Shown here piece by piece: positions 1 to 8,752 of a stretch of DNA of 64,000 nucleotides; positions within the stretch are counted from its first letter, which is position 1, and every line of letters starts with the position of its first letter. The notes under the pieces were generated by a model. It saw only the letters and a list, made by a program, of their open reading frames with translations, was not told where the DNA came from and ran no database searches. The stretch comes from Acholeplasmataceae bacterium UBA2284. Lineage in GTDB: Bacteria; Bacillota_I; Bacilli_A; Acholeplasmatales; Acholeplasmataceae. The DNA is taken from assembly GCA_002345705.1 (NCBI GenBank), contig DDWO01000005.1:1-64000 (forward strand). The letters run 5' to 3'. Both the position numbers and the translations under genes were made by a program.

Positions 1-284
1 TAGCAATCATTTTACTCACCTTAGTAGAGAACTTTGTTAAAATTCTAATGTTTAAATATCTCGCTAGAGCAATGATCTTTTCTATGGGATTACTCAATGT
101 CATGGCACAGATTATCATATTATTCGCAATCGATATGGTATTAATTGAAGGATTCCACTTTTTAAATATTGAAAATTTGATTATATTCGCATTTGTATTT
201 TCAGCATTTAGATTGGTTATATCAATTTATTTAAGAAAATGGATTTATCGTGAAAAACTCGTATTCTTTGGAGGTAAAAAATGA
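1..284 (+). CDS. C-terminal part of a small multi-pass membrane protein (partial)
   Basis: The reading frame is open to the window edge. The first in-frame ATG (position 48) has no ribosome binding site, and the codons before it encode more hydrophobic sequence, so the gene most likely begins outside the window. The visible part has at least two hydrophobic segments and a short basic tail ending GGKK. Its stop overlaps the hprK start by 4 bases (ATGA), which indicates translational coupling. A YvlD/phage-holin-like membrane protein lies near hprK in some Firmicutes and is a possible identity, but no diagnostic motif is visible. Confidence 0.55.
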   Translation, partial: AIILLTLVENFVKILMFKYLARAMIFSMGLLNVMAQIIILFAIDMVLIEGFHFLNIENLIIFAFVFSAFRLVISIYLRKWIYREKLVFFGGKK

Positions 285-1225
285 AGCTAAAAATTAAGCA
301 TCTCATTCGTGACCTAGATTTAGAACTACTTACAAATAATGAATCTCTTCAAAGAGAGGTTAAATCAGAAATGTTAGCTAGACCGGGTGTTGAGCTTGCA
401 GGGTTTCTCGATTTCTTTGATGCAGATCGTTTAATTCTGATTGGTTCTAAGGAAGCTCATTTTTTGAAGCTTTTAGATGTCAATCTTCGCAAGGAGAGAC
501 TAGAAGCAATCTTTAAGAAAAGACCTCCTGGAGTGGTGTTTTCTATTAATGTTGAAATTGAAGAACCTTTCTTTGAATTAGGAAATCTCTATAATGTAGC
601 TATTTTAAAGAGTAAATCAAGAACAACTCCTTTGTCAGGAACTTTATATCAGTACTTACATAGTAAGCTTGCACCTAGGACTTCTCTACATGGAGTCTTA
701 CTTGATATCCATGGTATGGGAACATTAATAACAGGTAAAAGTGGTATTGGTAAAAGCGAAACAGCACTTGAACTGATTAAAAGAGGACACATTTTAATTA
801 GTGATGACAGGGTTGATATTTTTGAAGCAGCACCAGGTGTATTAATTGGTAGTGCTCCAAAAATATTAGAAAAATTTATTGAAGTACGTGGAATTGGTAT
901 TGTAGATGTCGTTTCAATGTTTGGTGCAGGCGCATATAGAGAAAATAAAAAAATTCGACTTGTTGTTGAACTTGAACATTGGAAAAAAGCGAAGCAATAC
1001 GACCGCTTAGGAATTGAAACAGAAACAATTAAAATTTTTGATACGGAAATCGCGAAGATAACGATTCCTATTTTACCAGGAAGAAATGTCGCTACACTCG
1101 TTGAGAGTGCAGCAATGAATCAAAAGCTAAAGTATTTAGGATATAACGCTGCCTATGAGCTTACTCAAGCAGTTGCCCTAAAGGCTAGAGGAATGCGAAA
1201 GGACGAGGAAGACGAAGATGATTGA
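281..1225 (+). CDS. hprK: HPr kinase/phosphorylase
   Basis: Bifunctional cytosolic enzyme that phosphorylates HPr of the PTS on Ser46 and removes the phosphate by phosphorolysis, the core switch of carbon catabolite control in Firmicutes. The 314-residue length is normal. The Walker A motif GKSGIGKS is at residues 152-159, His138 lies in the conserved segment before it, and the family signature EVRGIGIVDV is at 201-210. The protein ends in a run of acidic residues. The start overlaps the upstream membrane gene by 4 bases and the end overlaps lgt by 8. The hprK-lgt-ppaX order is the one known from Bacillus, and ppaX would remove the pyrophosphate made by the phosphorylase reaction. Confidence 0.97.
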   Translation: MKLKIKHLIRDLDLELLTNNESLQREVKSEMLARPGVELAGFLDFFDADRLILIGSKEAHFLKLLDVNLRKERLEAIFKKRPPGVVFSINVEIEEPFFELGNLYNVAILKSKSRTTPLSGTLYQYLHSKLAPRTSLHGVLLDIHGMGTLITGKSGIGKSETALELIKRGHILISDDRVDIFEAAPGVLIGSAPKILEKFIEVRGIGIVDVVSMFGAGAYRENKKIRLVVELEHWKKAKQYDRLGIETETIKIFDTEIAKITIPILPGRNVATLVESAAMNQKLKYLGYNAAYELTQAVALKARGMRKDEEDEDD

Positions 1226-2207
1226 AATATTAAAAAAACATAAAAAAGCGATTTATTTATATGGCGGTTTATTCACAGGATTTTTATTTCTAATATTTAT
1301 CGCGATTATTACCCAAAGCACTCCATATAGCTCAACTAAGTTTTATAATCCAGTTGCTATAGACCTTGGTTTTGCACAAATTGCTTGGTATGCTATCTTT
1401 ATTCTAACTGGAATTTCTATTGGTGCTTACCTAGCATATGAAGAGTTTAAAAAATTAGGATGGAATACTGATCTATTATTTGATGCATTATTAATTGCAG
1501 TCCCACTTTCTATTATAGGGTCTAGATTATATTATGTAGTATTTGATCCAAATCCTAACTATTCCGATTTTATTGATGTTATCAATATCAATAATGGTGG
1601 ACTTTCCATTCATGGAGCAGTCATTACAGCGTTTATTTTCGTAATCATATTCACAAAGAAAAAGAAATTAAATTTCTGGTTACTCGCTGATATCCTAGCT
1701 ATCGGATTCTTTGTCGGTCAAATTGTTGGCAGATGGGGAAACTTTATGAATGCTGAAGCGTATGGACCAATCATTGAATCACAATTTATATTAAACATTC
1801 TTCCTGATTTCATTAAGAATCAGATGAATATAGGGCTACGTGGTGATATTTATCATCCAACCTTCTTATACGAAGGAATGTGGAATTTCGTTGGACTTGT
1901 ATTTCTTCTTATTGCTAGAAGAAAGAGATGGTTTAAGGTTGGTGACATGTTTGGATTATACTTAATTTGGTATGGTCTAGGACGTGGAGCGATTATTGAA
2001 CCACTTCGAACTGGAGGAGACCCAGGAGATGCATTACGCATGTTTGGGTTACCTGCAAATATTATTTTATCCTTAACACTGTTTATGCTTGGTGGTGCTG
2101 CAATCATTTTTGTTAAGAAACTTATCTACAAGGATCAAAAGTATTATGTTGATATGCTTGTAGATTCAAATAATCAAGAAGTTATTTCAGTAGAAGAAAC
2201 TGTATGA
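1218..2207 (+). CDS. lgt: Prolipoprotein diacylglyceryl transferase
   Basis: Integral membrane enzyme that moves diacylglycerol from phosphatidylglycerol to the lipobox cysteine of prolipoproteins. The signature GRWGNFMNAEAYG is at residues 171-183 and the conserved His of GLSIHGA is at residue 132. Several hydrophobic segments fit the seven-helix fold. At 329 residues it is slightly long because of a roughly 45-residue N-terminal extension containing an extra hydrophobic segment. It overlaps hprK by 8 bases and ppaX by 4. Its substrates are abundant here: more than ten genes in this window encode lipobox proteins. Confidence 0.97.
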   Translation: MIEILKKHKKAIYLYGGLFTGFLFLIFIAIITQSTPYSSTKFYNPVAIDLGFAQIAWYAIFILTGISIGAYLAYEEFKKLGWNTDLLFDALLIAVPLSIIGSRLYYVVFDPNPNYSDFIDVININNGGLSIHGAVITAFIFVIIFTKKKKLNFWLLADILAIGFFVGQIVGRWGNFMNAEAYGPIIESQFILNILPDFIKNQMNIGLRGDIYHPTFLYEGMWNFVGLVFLLIARRKRWFKVGDMFGLYLIWYGLGRGAIIEPLRTGGDPGDALRMFGLPANIILSLTLFMLGGAAIIFVKKLIYKDQKYYVDMLVDSNNQEVISVEETV

Positions 2208-2839
2208 TGAAAACCATTTTATTTGACCTTGATGGAACTTTGATTGAAACCACTGAGATCATCTTAGATGCATTTGTTGAAACATTTGATAAGTTTTTCC
2301 CAGATGTTAAATTATCTAAGGATGAACTAACGAATCTACTCGGTCAAACATTATTTAAAACCTTTGAGTTTTATACGGATAGTAAAGAAAAAGTTGACGA
2401 AGTTGTTAAATACTACCGTGAGATATCTAATTTAAAAATAGAACAGGGATTAAAAGCATATCCATATGCACTAGAAACATTAATTTATCTAAAGAAAAAG
2501 AAGGCTACAATTGGTGTTGTCACATCAAAGATGAGAAAAATAGCTACCTATCATTTAGAGATTACTGGACTACTTCCATATATTGACGGAATTATTGGAT
2601 ATGAGGATGTAATTCAGCATAAACCAAGCCCTGAGCCTATAGAAAAGGCACTAAAGTTATTTGGTGCAAACAAAAGCACGACAATTTATGTCGGTGATCA
2701 TGAAAATGACATCATAGCAGCAAAAAAGGCTGGTATTTCAACATGCGCTGTGACCTATAGTCATCGTTTAGCTGAAATGCTTAAAGAACAGCCAGAATAT
2801 GTGATTGATGAATTAATAAATTTAAAAGATATTATTTAA
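2204..2839 (+). CDS. ppaX: HAD-family pyrophosphatase PpaX
   Basis: HAD-superfamily phosphatase of 211 residues with the catalytic motif DLDGT (Asp8 nucleophile, Asp10 acid/base), a KPSPEP motif containing the conserved Lys, and the C-terminal acidic motif VGDHENDI. Placement immediately after hprK and lgt, with an ATGA overlap, supports PpaX, which hydrolyses the pyrophosphate released when HprK dephosphorylates Ser-P-HPr. From sequence alone a phosphoglycolate phosphatase-like specificity cannot be excluded, because these subfamilies are very similar. Two adjacent ATG codons (2204 and 2207) are both possible starts. Confidence 0.85.
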   Translation: MMKTILFDLDGTLIETTEIILDAFVETFDKFFPDVKLSKDELTNLLGQTLFKTFEFYTDSKEKVDEVVKYYREISNLKIEQGLKAYPYALETLIYLKKKKATIGVVTSKMRKIATYHLEITGLLPYIDGIIGYEDVIQHKPSPEPIEKALKLFGANKSTTIYVGDHENDIIAAKKAGISTCAVTYSHRLAEMLKEQPEYVIDELINLKDII

Positions 2840-2852
2840 GGAGAATAAAAAA

Positions 2853-3770
2853 ATGTTATATGACGTATTAATTATTGGAGCAGGTCCTGCTGGAATCACA
2901 GCAGCAATTTACGCTAAAAGATCGAATTTAAAGGTAGCGATGTTTGAAAAGGATACTCCTGGTGGACAGCTATCTAAATATAATGAAATTGAAAACTACA
3001 CAGGAACAAAGAAGTTAGCTGGCTATGAATTAGCTACGATGATGATCGATCACGCCTATGATCTTGATATTGAAGTTATTTATGATGATGTAATTAAAGT
3101 TGAATTAGCTGGTAATGTTAAAAAAGTAGTTACACCAGAAAAGACATATGAAACAAAAACTGTCATTGTTGCATCTGGCAATAACCCAAGAAGACTTGGT
3201 GTTGAAAATGAAGATAAGCTCGCAATGAACGGTATTAGCTGGTGTGCGATTTGTGATGGCCCACTTTTTAGAGATAAGAAGCTAGTGGTTGTTGGTGGTG
3301 GAAATAGTGCTGTTGAAGAAGCTTCATATCTTGCAGGCATCGCAACCCACGTCACGATGGTTCAAAATCTAGATAACCTAACAGCTGACCCTAAAGCTAT
3401 TGATATCTTAAAGGCACATAAGAATGTAGATTATCGTTATGGATCTGTTGTAACAAGATTTGAAATGGATGATAAAGGTATGACAGGTGTTACCATTAAG
3501 AATAATAAGGGTGAAACGGAAACAATTTCAGCTGAAGGTGCTTTTGAATATATCGGTATGATTCCAGTCACAGACTTTATTAAAGATTTAGGTATAACAA
3601 ACAAATGGGGCTATATTGAAGCCAACGATAAGATGGAAACTGCTGTTCCTGGTGTATTTGGAGCAGGAGATGTTATCGTTAAACAAATTAGACAAGTAAT
3701 TACAGCTGCTGCTGATGGAGCAATTGCTGCACAAAATGCATTAAAATATGTAGAAGCCTGGAAAAAATAA
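2853..3770 (+). CDS. trxB: Thioredoxin reductase
   Basis: FAD/NADPH enzyme that reduces thioredoxin in the cytosol. The N-terminal FAD-binding motif GAGPAG is at residues 9-14, the redox-active pair CAIC is at 131-134, the NADPH-binding GGGNSA lies near 148-153, and the C-terminal FAD motif GVFGAGD is present. Length of 305 residues is typical. A strong ribosome binding site (AAGGAG) sits 7-8 bases before the ATG. Only 3 bases separate it from whiA, so the two are co-transcribed. Confidence 0.96.
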   Translation: MLYDVLIIGAGPAGITAAIYAKRSNLKVAMFEKDTPGGQLSKYNEIENYTGTKKLAGYELATMMIDHAYDLDIEVIYDDVIKVELAGNVKKVVTPEKTYETKTVIVASGNNPRRLGVENEDKLAMNGISWCAICDGPLFRDKKLVVVGGGNSAVEEASYLAGIATHVTMVQNLDNLTADPKAIDILKAHKNVDYRYGSVVTRFEMDDKGMTGVTIKNNKGETETISAEGAFEYIGMIPVTDFIKDLGITNKWGYIEANDKMETAVPGVFGAGDVIVKQIRQVITAAADGAIAAQNALKYVEAWKK

Positions 3771-3773
3771 ACA

Positions 3774-4709
3774 ATGAGTTTTGCTAGAACTGTAAAAGAG
3801 GAATTGGTTACAATTCCGGTTGAGGTTGAAGAACAGCTTGCAGAGTTTTCTGCATTTCTTAATCTCAATACCGAATTTCATATTGAGTCTAAGCATAAAA
3901 TGCTAGATTTCAAGATTAACAATCCAACTGTTGCAAAACGGTTTTTACAGTTAACAAGAACACTTTATCAGGCTGAAACATCATTGATTACACAAAAGAT
4001 TAATAAGCTAAAGCAGAAACAAGCTATTATTATTAGAATTCAAACGAGAGTTGAAGATATTATCAATGAGCATGGTTTAATGGAAAACCCCTTGGATAAT
4101 CAGGAGCTAATGACAAATACACCTGAAAAGAAGAGAGCGTTCCTTAGAGCATGTTTCTTGTCTTCGGGTTCAGTCAATCACCCGAAGACTGCGGAATATC
4201 ATTTAGAAATATTTGCAAGAAATCCTGAGCAAATCGTATTCATTCAATCACTCATGAATTCCTTTGAACTCAATGCGAAAATTACCCAAAGAAGAAATGG
4301 ATATATTGCATATTTAAAGGATGCTGAAGGTATTAGTGATTTACTTCAAATTATTGGTGCACAAAACTCAGTTTTCCAATTTGAGGATATCAGAATCAAA
4401 AGAGATTTCAATAATTCAATCAATCGTGTCATGAATATGGAAATAGCCAATGAAAAGAAGGTTATTGTCGCAGCGATGGATCAAGTGAGGGATATAGAAC
4501 TCATTGAAGAATTTATTCCAGCACATCATATTGATGAAAAGATTAAAAAGGTCATGGAGCTTAGAAAAGAATATTCTGAATCAAGCCTACAAGAGCTTGC
4601 AGACCAATATGCTTTGACCTACAACGAATCGATTAGTAAATCTGGGTTAAATCACAGACTCAATAAAATAAAGCTTTTAGCAGAGCAAATTAGGGAAGGA
4701 AGAACATAA
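3774..4709 (+). CDS. whiA: DNA-binding protein WhiA
   Basis: Conserved Gram-positive protein with an N-terminal LAGLIDADG-homing-endonuclease-like fold and a C-terminal helix-turn-helix (ending KSGLNHRLNKIKLLAEQI). In Bacillus it influences cell division and chromosome segregation; in Streptomyces it is a sporulation regulator. The start MSFARTVKEEL and the 311-residue length match the family. In Bacillus, whiA is separated from trxB by genes including rapZ and yvcK; here it follows trxB after 3 bases, so those genes are absent from this position. acpS follows immediately. Confidence 0.94.
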   Translation: MSFARTVKEELVTIPVEVEEQLAEFSAFLNLNTEFHIESKHKMLDFKINNPTVAKRFLQLTRTLYQAETSLITQKINKLKQKQAIIIRIQTRVEDIINEHGLMENPLDNQELMTNTPEKKRAFLRACFLSSGSVNHPKTAEYHLEIFARNPEQIVFIQSLMNSFELNAKITQRRNGYIAYLKDAEGISDLLQIIGAQNSVFQFEDIRIKRDFNNSINRVMNMEIANEKKVIVAAMDQVRDIELIEEFIPAHHIDEKIKKVMELRKEYSESSLQELADQYALTYNESISKSGLNHRLNKIKLLAEQIREGRT

Positions 4710-4710
4710 G

Positions 4711-5067
4711 ATGATCATTGGTATAGGAATTGATTTAGTCGATATGGACCGTATAAAGGAACTAATGAGTGAACGATTCATTGATCGTATTTTATCTTCT
4801 GAGGAAAAGAAGATGTATTTAAATATCGCGGCTGAAAACACGAAGCTATCCTATATTGGAGGAAGATTCGCAGCAAAAGAAGCGTTATTTAAAGCAATTT
4901 CTAAGGGGCATGGTAAAACTTATTACACAGACTTCTCTATTTTAAACACAGAAAATGGAAGCCCTTATGTTAAAACAGATTACTTTACAAATAATGAAAT
5001 CATCCATATTTCGATTACGCATACAGACTCTCATGCTATCGCTTATGTGATGATTGAGAAACTTTAA
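4711..5067 (+). CDS. acpS: Holo-[acyl-carrier-protein] synthase
   Basis: Transfers the 4'-phosphopantetheine arm from CoA to a serine of acyl carrier protein. The N-terminal GIGIDLV motif has the metal-binding Asp8, and the second motif GRFAAKEALFKA carries Glu57 and its Lys. Length of 118 residues is typical for AcpS-type enzymes. The ATG begins 1 base after the whiA stop, with Shine-Dalgarno-like purines (GGGAAGGAAG) inside the end of whiA. It is the last gene of the run that starts upstream of hprK. Confidence 0.96.
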   Translation: MIIGIGIDLVDMDRIKELMSERFIDRILSSEEKKMYLNIAAENTKLSYIGGRFAAKEALFKAISKGHGKTYYTDFSILNTENGSPYVKTDYFTNNEIIHISITHTDSHAIAYVMIEKL

Positions 5068-5084
5068 CATATTTACCCACATAG

Positions 5085-5113
5085 TTGTATTTTTTAGTTG
5101 AATTCGGTATAAT
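5085..5113 (+). promoter_or_regulatory. Sigma-A type promoter for the 5137 gene
   Basis: TTGTAT at 5085-5090 and a perfect TATAAT at 5108-5113 are separated by 17 bases. The predicted start falls about 15-20 bases before the ATG at 5137, giving a short leader. Confidence 0.75.
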
Positions 5114-5136
5114 TCTAATGGATAGGATGTGACATT

Positions 5137-5772
5137 ATGGCAAGAGTCCAACAAGTCAAAGAACAAAACAAAAAGACTGCAGTAAATAACAAAAATAATA
5201 CTGCAAAGAGCAAAGCAGAATTAGCAAAAACAAATCCAAAAAGAGAATCAACAAAGAATGAAATTCTATTCTTTAGATTAGGTATGTCTATCATTGCATT
5301 AACATTAATCACAGTAGCAATTATCTTTACGATTCGCTATTTTATGAATAATGATGAAGAGGTTGTTGTCTATGAAGATTTGATTCATATAACAACAAAT
5401 GATTTAAAATATTTAACTTATGATGATGGTTCTGGAGTCTATGGAGATTTTGCATACTTCAATGGTCTTGCAGATAAAGAAGATTTAGCAGAAGTAATCA
5501 ATACGAATAATTTAATTTATGTATATTTCTATAGAAGCTCGAAGATTAATGAAGAAATTCAAACCATTATTGAAGGCTTGGATTTAGAAGGCAAAGCTTT
5601 CTTACTTCTTGACTTGGATGCAAACACAACTGTATTTGATCTAACAGAAAAAGGCGATTTTACATTAGATAACACAAGAGATAACATGCTATTAATTTTT
5701 AATGTAGAAGCACAAACATTCCAACTCGAAATTAGAGTTGTAGATATCGTAAGAGAAATCAATAAGCTCTAA
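5137..5772 (+). CDS. Membrane-anchored protein with a Lys-rich cytoplasmic N-terminus, function unknown
   Basis: The 211-residue protein has a strongly basic, Asn/Lys-rich N-terminus (about 1-45), one membrane segment (about 48-69) and an acidic extracytoplasmic domain. The segment NNLIYVYFYRSSKINEEI followed by a predicted helix and strands loosely resembles a thioredoxin-like fold, but there is no CxxC pair, so any such similarity would be to a non-redox relative. It has its own promoter and is followed by a small terminator, so it appears to be a single-gene unit. I do not recognise the family. Confidence 0.75.
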   Translation: MARVQQVKEQNKKTAVNNKNNTAKSKAELAKTNPKRESTKNEILFFRLGMSIIALTLITVAIIFTIRYFMNNDEEVVVYEDLIHITTNDLKYLTYDDGSGVYGDFAYFNGLADKEDLAEVINTNNLIYVYFYRSSKINEEIQTIIEGLDLEGKAFLLLDLDANTTVFDLTEKGDFTLDNTRDNMLLIFNVEAQTFQLEIRVVDIVREINKL

Positions 5773-5792
5773 TCATTTGAGTAACAATAAAT

Positions 5793-5811
5793 AAAAGGGC
5801 GATGCCCTTTT
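5793..5811 (+). terminator. Short terminator between the 5137 gene and tex
   Basis: Stem AAAAGGGC / GCCCTTTT with a GAT loop. The small loop and lack of a long T run make it modest. It lies just before the tex ribosome binding site. Confidence 0.5.
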
Positions 5812-5832
5812 GTGCTATTAAGGGAGAACAAT

Positions 5833-8010
5833 ATGAACGAAACTATTATTCTAGAAATCAAAAAAGCTTTATCCATTTCCGAGAAACAAATTATTTCAGT
5901 TTTGAATTTGTTAGATGAAGGTAATACAATTCCCTTTATCGCGAGATACCGTAAGGAAGCAACCGGTGGTCTTGATGAAGAACAAATCAACGAAATCTTT
6001 AAATCTTGGGAATACGCGAATAATCTTCTTGAAAGAAAAGAAGCTGTTATTCGTTTGATTGATGAAAAAGGAATGCTCACTGAAGAATTAAGAGCAGAAA
6101 TTCTAAAGGCACAAAAGCTTGTAGAAGTTGAAGACTTATATCGTCCATTTAAGGAAAAGAAAAAAACTAAAGCTACTGAAGCGGTTGCTAAGGGATTGGA
6201 GCCATTTGCTAAATGGCTTATGGAATTTCCTTATGAAGATGTTAGAGATGAAGCTAAAAAATATTTAAACGATGCTGTAAAATCGGTTGATGAAGCCATT
6301 GAAGGTGCGAAATATATTATTGCTGAAATGATTTCTGATGAAGCAAATTACAGAAAGTCATTAAGAACAGAAATGGTTAATCATGGTGTAGTTGTCACAA
6401 GCGTTAAGAAAAATGCAGTTGATGAAAGAAAAACCTATGAGATGTATTATGACTATAATGAGCCTGTAAGTAAAATTAGACCGCATAGAGTTCTAGCAAT
6501 TAATCGAGCTGAAAATGAAAAAATAATTACAGTGAAAATTGAACTAGATAAAGAACGAATGACTTCCTATCTAGAAAGAAAAGTAATTAAAAGAGATAAT
6601 TCAACTGCAGCACCTTATATTAAGGAAGCAATCGAAGATTCCTTGAAGAGACTTATTTATCCATCCCTAGAAAGAGAAGTTCGTACTGAGCTTACTGATA
6701 AGGGAGAGGAACAAGCAATTGAAATATTTTCTGTGAATTTAAATAAACTTTTATTACAACCACCAATGAAGGGTAAGGTTGTTTTAGGTATTGACCCTGC
6801 ATTTAGAACCGGTTGTAAATTATCTGTAGTTAATGAACAAGGAACTGTTTTAGAAAAAGGCGTAATCTATCCTCATGAAAAGACAATGGGGGGATCGATA
6901 TCCGATAAGCAAATTCAAGAATCTCAAAGAGACTTATTATTACTGATTAAGAAGCATAAGGTTGAATTAATAGCAATTGGTAATGGTACAGCAAGCAGAG
7001 AAACTGAAAGCTTTGTAGCAAATTTAATTAAGTCTACAGGCATGAAGGTTAACTATGTGATCGTCAACGAGGCTGGAGCATCAGTCTATTCAGCAAGTGA
7101 ACTAGCAAGAGAAGAATTTCCTGATTTTTCAGTCGAGGAACGCTCTGCAGCAAGCATTGCTAGAAGACTTCAAGACCCTCTATCAGAGCTTGTTAAAATT
7201 GATCCTAAGAGCATTGGTGTAGGTCAATACCAGCATGATGTCACTCCAAAGAAATTGAATGATTCATTAAACTTCGTTGTTACTCAAGCGGTAAACCAAG
7301 TTGGTGTCAATGTCAATACAGCAAGCAAGGCATTACTGATGTATGTTTCTGGACTCAATAAGTCAAGTGCTGAAAATATTGTAAAATATAGAGATAAAGC
7401 AGGAAGATTTACCAATAGAGAACAAATTCTTAAGGTTCCTAAATTGGGAGCTAAATCATTTGAGCAATCCATTGGGTTCTTGAGAATCCCTGATGGAACA
7501 GAAGCACTAGATATGACATCGATTCACCCTGAGTCATATGATGTTGCTAAAAAGATTATGAAAACATATAATATAACTCCTGAAATGATAGGTAAGGATA
7601 TTGCAAAAGATGCCATAGCAAGTCTTGATCGTAAGAAGCTTCAAGAGGAATTCAAGATTGATAAATACACACTAGATGATATCCTAGATTCATTGATTGC
7701 ACCACTTAGAGACCCTAGAGATCAATTTGCTCAACCATTACTTAGAAGTGATATCTTAAAATTAGAAGATCTTTCTGTTGGAATGGAGTTAGAGGGTACT
7801 GTTAGAAATGTAGTAGATTTTGGAGCATTTATTGATGTTGGATTAAAGGAAGATGGTCTTCTTCATATCTCGAAAATCAGTAAAGCTTATATTAAGCATC
7901 CAAAGGATGTATTAAATGTTGGTGATATTGTTAAGGTCTTTGTATTAAATATTGATTTAAACAGAGGTAAAGTAGGATTAACAATGTTAAAGGATACAAT
8001 TGGTAAATAA
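5833..8010 (+). CDS. tex: Tex family RNA-binding transcription accessory protein
   Basis: Tex/YdcI-type protein of 725 residues: an N-terminal helical part, a YqgF/RNase H-like domain beginning near residue 315 (VLGIDPAFRTGC), tandem helix-hairpin-helix segments around 490-560, and a C-terminal S1 RNA-binding domain around 648-716 (GTVRNVVDFGAFIDVGLKED). Tex binds nucleic acids and is linked to transcription and RNA turnover. A GTG at 5812 would give a longer form, but AGGGAG at 5821-5826 is spaced correctly for the ATG at 5833, and the sequence then begins MNETIILEI like other family members. Confidence 0.95.
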   Translation: MNETIILEIKKALSISEKQIISVLNLLDEGNTIPFIARYRKEATGGLDEEQINEIFKSWEYANNLLERKEAVIRLIDEKGMLTEELRAEILKAQKLVEVEDLYRPFKEKKKTKATEAVAKGLEPFAKWLMEFPYEDVRDEAKKYLNDAVKSVDEAIEGAKYIIAEMISDEANYRKSLRTEMVNHGVVVTSVKKNAVDERKTYEMYYDYNEPVSKIRPHRVLAINRAENEKIITVKIELDKERMTSYLERKVIKRDNSTAAPYIKEAIEDSLKRLIYPSLEREVRTELTDKGEEQAIEIFSVNLNKLLLQPPMKGKVVLGIDPAFRTGCKLSVVNEQGTVLEKGVIYPHEKTMGGSISDKQIQESQRDLLLLIKKHKVELIAIGNGTASRETESFVANLIKSTGMKVNYVIVNEAGASVYSASELAREEFPDFSVEERSAASIARRLQDPLSELVKIDPKSIGVGQYQHDVTPKKLNDSLNFVVTQAVNQVGVNVNTASKALLMYVSGLNKSSAENIVKYRDKAGRFTNREQILKVPKLGAKSFEQSIGFLRIPDGTEALDMTSIHPESYDVAKKIMKTYNITPEMIGKDIAKDAIASLDRKKLQEEFKIDKYTLDDILDSLIAPLRDPRDQFAQPLLRSDILKLEDLSVGMELEGTVRNVVDFGAFIDVGLKEDGLLHISKISKAYIKHPKDVLNVGDIVKVFVLNIDLNRGKVGLTMLKDTIGK

Positions 8011-8015
8011 AAGAA

Positions 8016-8042
8016 TAGAGGATGCATGGCTTGCATCCTCTA
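8016..8042 (+). terminator. Terminator hairpin after tex
   Basis: Perfect 11-bp stem TAGAGGATGCA / TGCATCCTCTA with loop TGGCT. The T tract after it is weak. Confidence 0.65.
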
Positions 8043-8148
8043 CCCTTAGTTATTCATTTGAGTCTATAATTCATTGTGTAGCGAACAAGGAGTTATGGGT
8101 ATTATATTGACAACTCAATTTAAATATGATTCAAACGTATGAAATAGG

Positions 8149-8177
8149 TTGACAAAACCGATAAAATACGCTATTCT
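8149..8177 (+). promoter_or_regulatory. Promoter of the tRNA-Ser/tRNA-Glu operon
   Basis: Perfect TTGACA at 8149-8154 and TATTCT at 8172-8177 with 17-base spacing, about 35 bases before tRNA-Ser. A small GCGC-AAAA-GCGC hairpin lies in the leader. Confidence 0.75.
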
Positions 8178-8210
8178 ATAAAGGCGCAAAAGCGCAAAAA
8201 AATGTCGGTA

Positions 8211-8302
8211 CGGAGTAGTACTCAAGCGGCTGAAGAGGCGCCCCTGCTAAGGGTGTAGATCAGGAAACTGGTGCGAGGGTTCAAATCCCTCCTGCTCCGC
8301 CA
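8211..8302 (+). tRNA. tRNA-Ser (anticodon GCU)
   Basis: Acceptor stem CGGAGTA / TGCTCCG with encoded CCA. The anticodon stem is CGCCC / GGGTG with loop CTGCTAA, so the anticodon is GCT at 8246-8248. A long variable arm typical of class II tRNA-Ser and a T arm containing GGTTCAAATCC are present. Length is 92 bases with CCA. Confidence 0.95.
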
Positions 8303-8311
8303 TTTTTTTAT

Positions 8312-8387
8312 GGCCCGTTGGAGAAACGGTTAACTCACTTGCCTTTCACGCAAGCATTCACGGGTTCGAATCCCGTACGGGTCACCA
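8312..8387 (+). tRNA. tRNA-Glu (anticodon UUC)
   Basis: A 76-base class I tRNA: acceptor GGCCCGT / ACGGGTC, discriminator A, encoded CCA. The anticodon loop CTTTCAC gives TTC at 8345-8347, and the T arm contains GGTTCGAATCC. It is co-transcribed with tRNA-Ser, 9 bases downstream. Its 3' end (ACGGGTCACCA) and the terminator after it are copied several times over the next 10 kb, so this gene looks like the anchor of an accessory array. Confidence 0.96.
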
Positions 8388-8402
8388 AAGTTATCAGTAT
8401 AT

Positions 8403-8433
8403 GCTCTTCTCACTCGTGGGAAGGGCTTTTTTT
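8403..8433 (+). terminator. Terminator of the tRNA operon; master copy of a repeated terminator
   Basis: GCTCTTCTCAC pairs over 11 positions (including G-U) with GTGGGAAGGGC and is followed by seven T. Near-identical hairpins occur at 10662, 12997, 17965, 19835 and 48576, with a diverged one at 15890; four of them directly follow a copy of the tRNA-Glu 3' end and a fifth (48576) follows a degenerate one. Confidence 0.9.
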
Positions 8434-8525
8434 CTATACATCCATAGATGAAAATCATGTCCTAAGAATCAAAAACTTCAAAAGGTTTATAACGTTTATA
8501 CATTTTGAGCCAAAATATGCAAAAT

Positions 8526-8632
8526 CACAAAACTTATACCAAGATAATCAAAAATAGAATCTGAAAATAGAAGTCGATGTCAAATTTCAAAAAAACACCA
8601 CATAGTGCAATTTATGTTGTCATAAGTTTTGT
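8526..8632 (+). repeat. MITE-like inverted-repeat element, copy A (about 107 bp)
   Basis: The left end CACAAAACTTATACCAAG and the right end TTGTCATAAGTTTTGT are imperfect inverted repeats (11 perfect pairs at the outer end, then partly matching). The centre contains AGTCGATG followed by AAATT, shared with copy C at 13121-13228. The left arm of this copy matches the complement of the right arm of copy C at 21 of 22 positions. The rest of 8434-8752 shows no gene. Confidence 0.65.
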
Positions 8633-8752
8633 TTAAATCTTGAATGAGACAAAAATATTTATAAAAATTCAATTTCATCTAGGTCTATGCTAAAATTATT
8701 ATAATAATACGATACTAAAATTCAATTTAGCCATAAAGGAGATGAGAAATAT

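Noticed and set aside
5137..5772. Thioredoxin-like redox protein
   Set aside because: The fold resemblance is weak and there is no CxxC pair.
8318..8557. An ORF of 79 codons overlapping tRNA-Glu and its terminator
   Set aside because: It runs through the tRNA and the hairpin and has no ribosome binding site.
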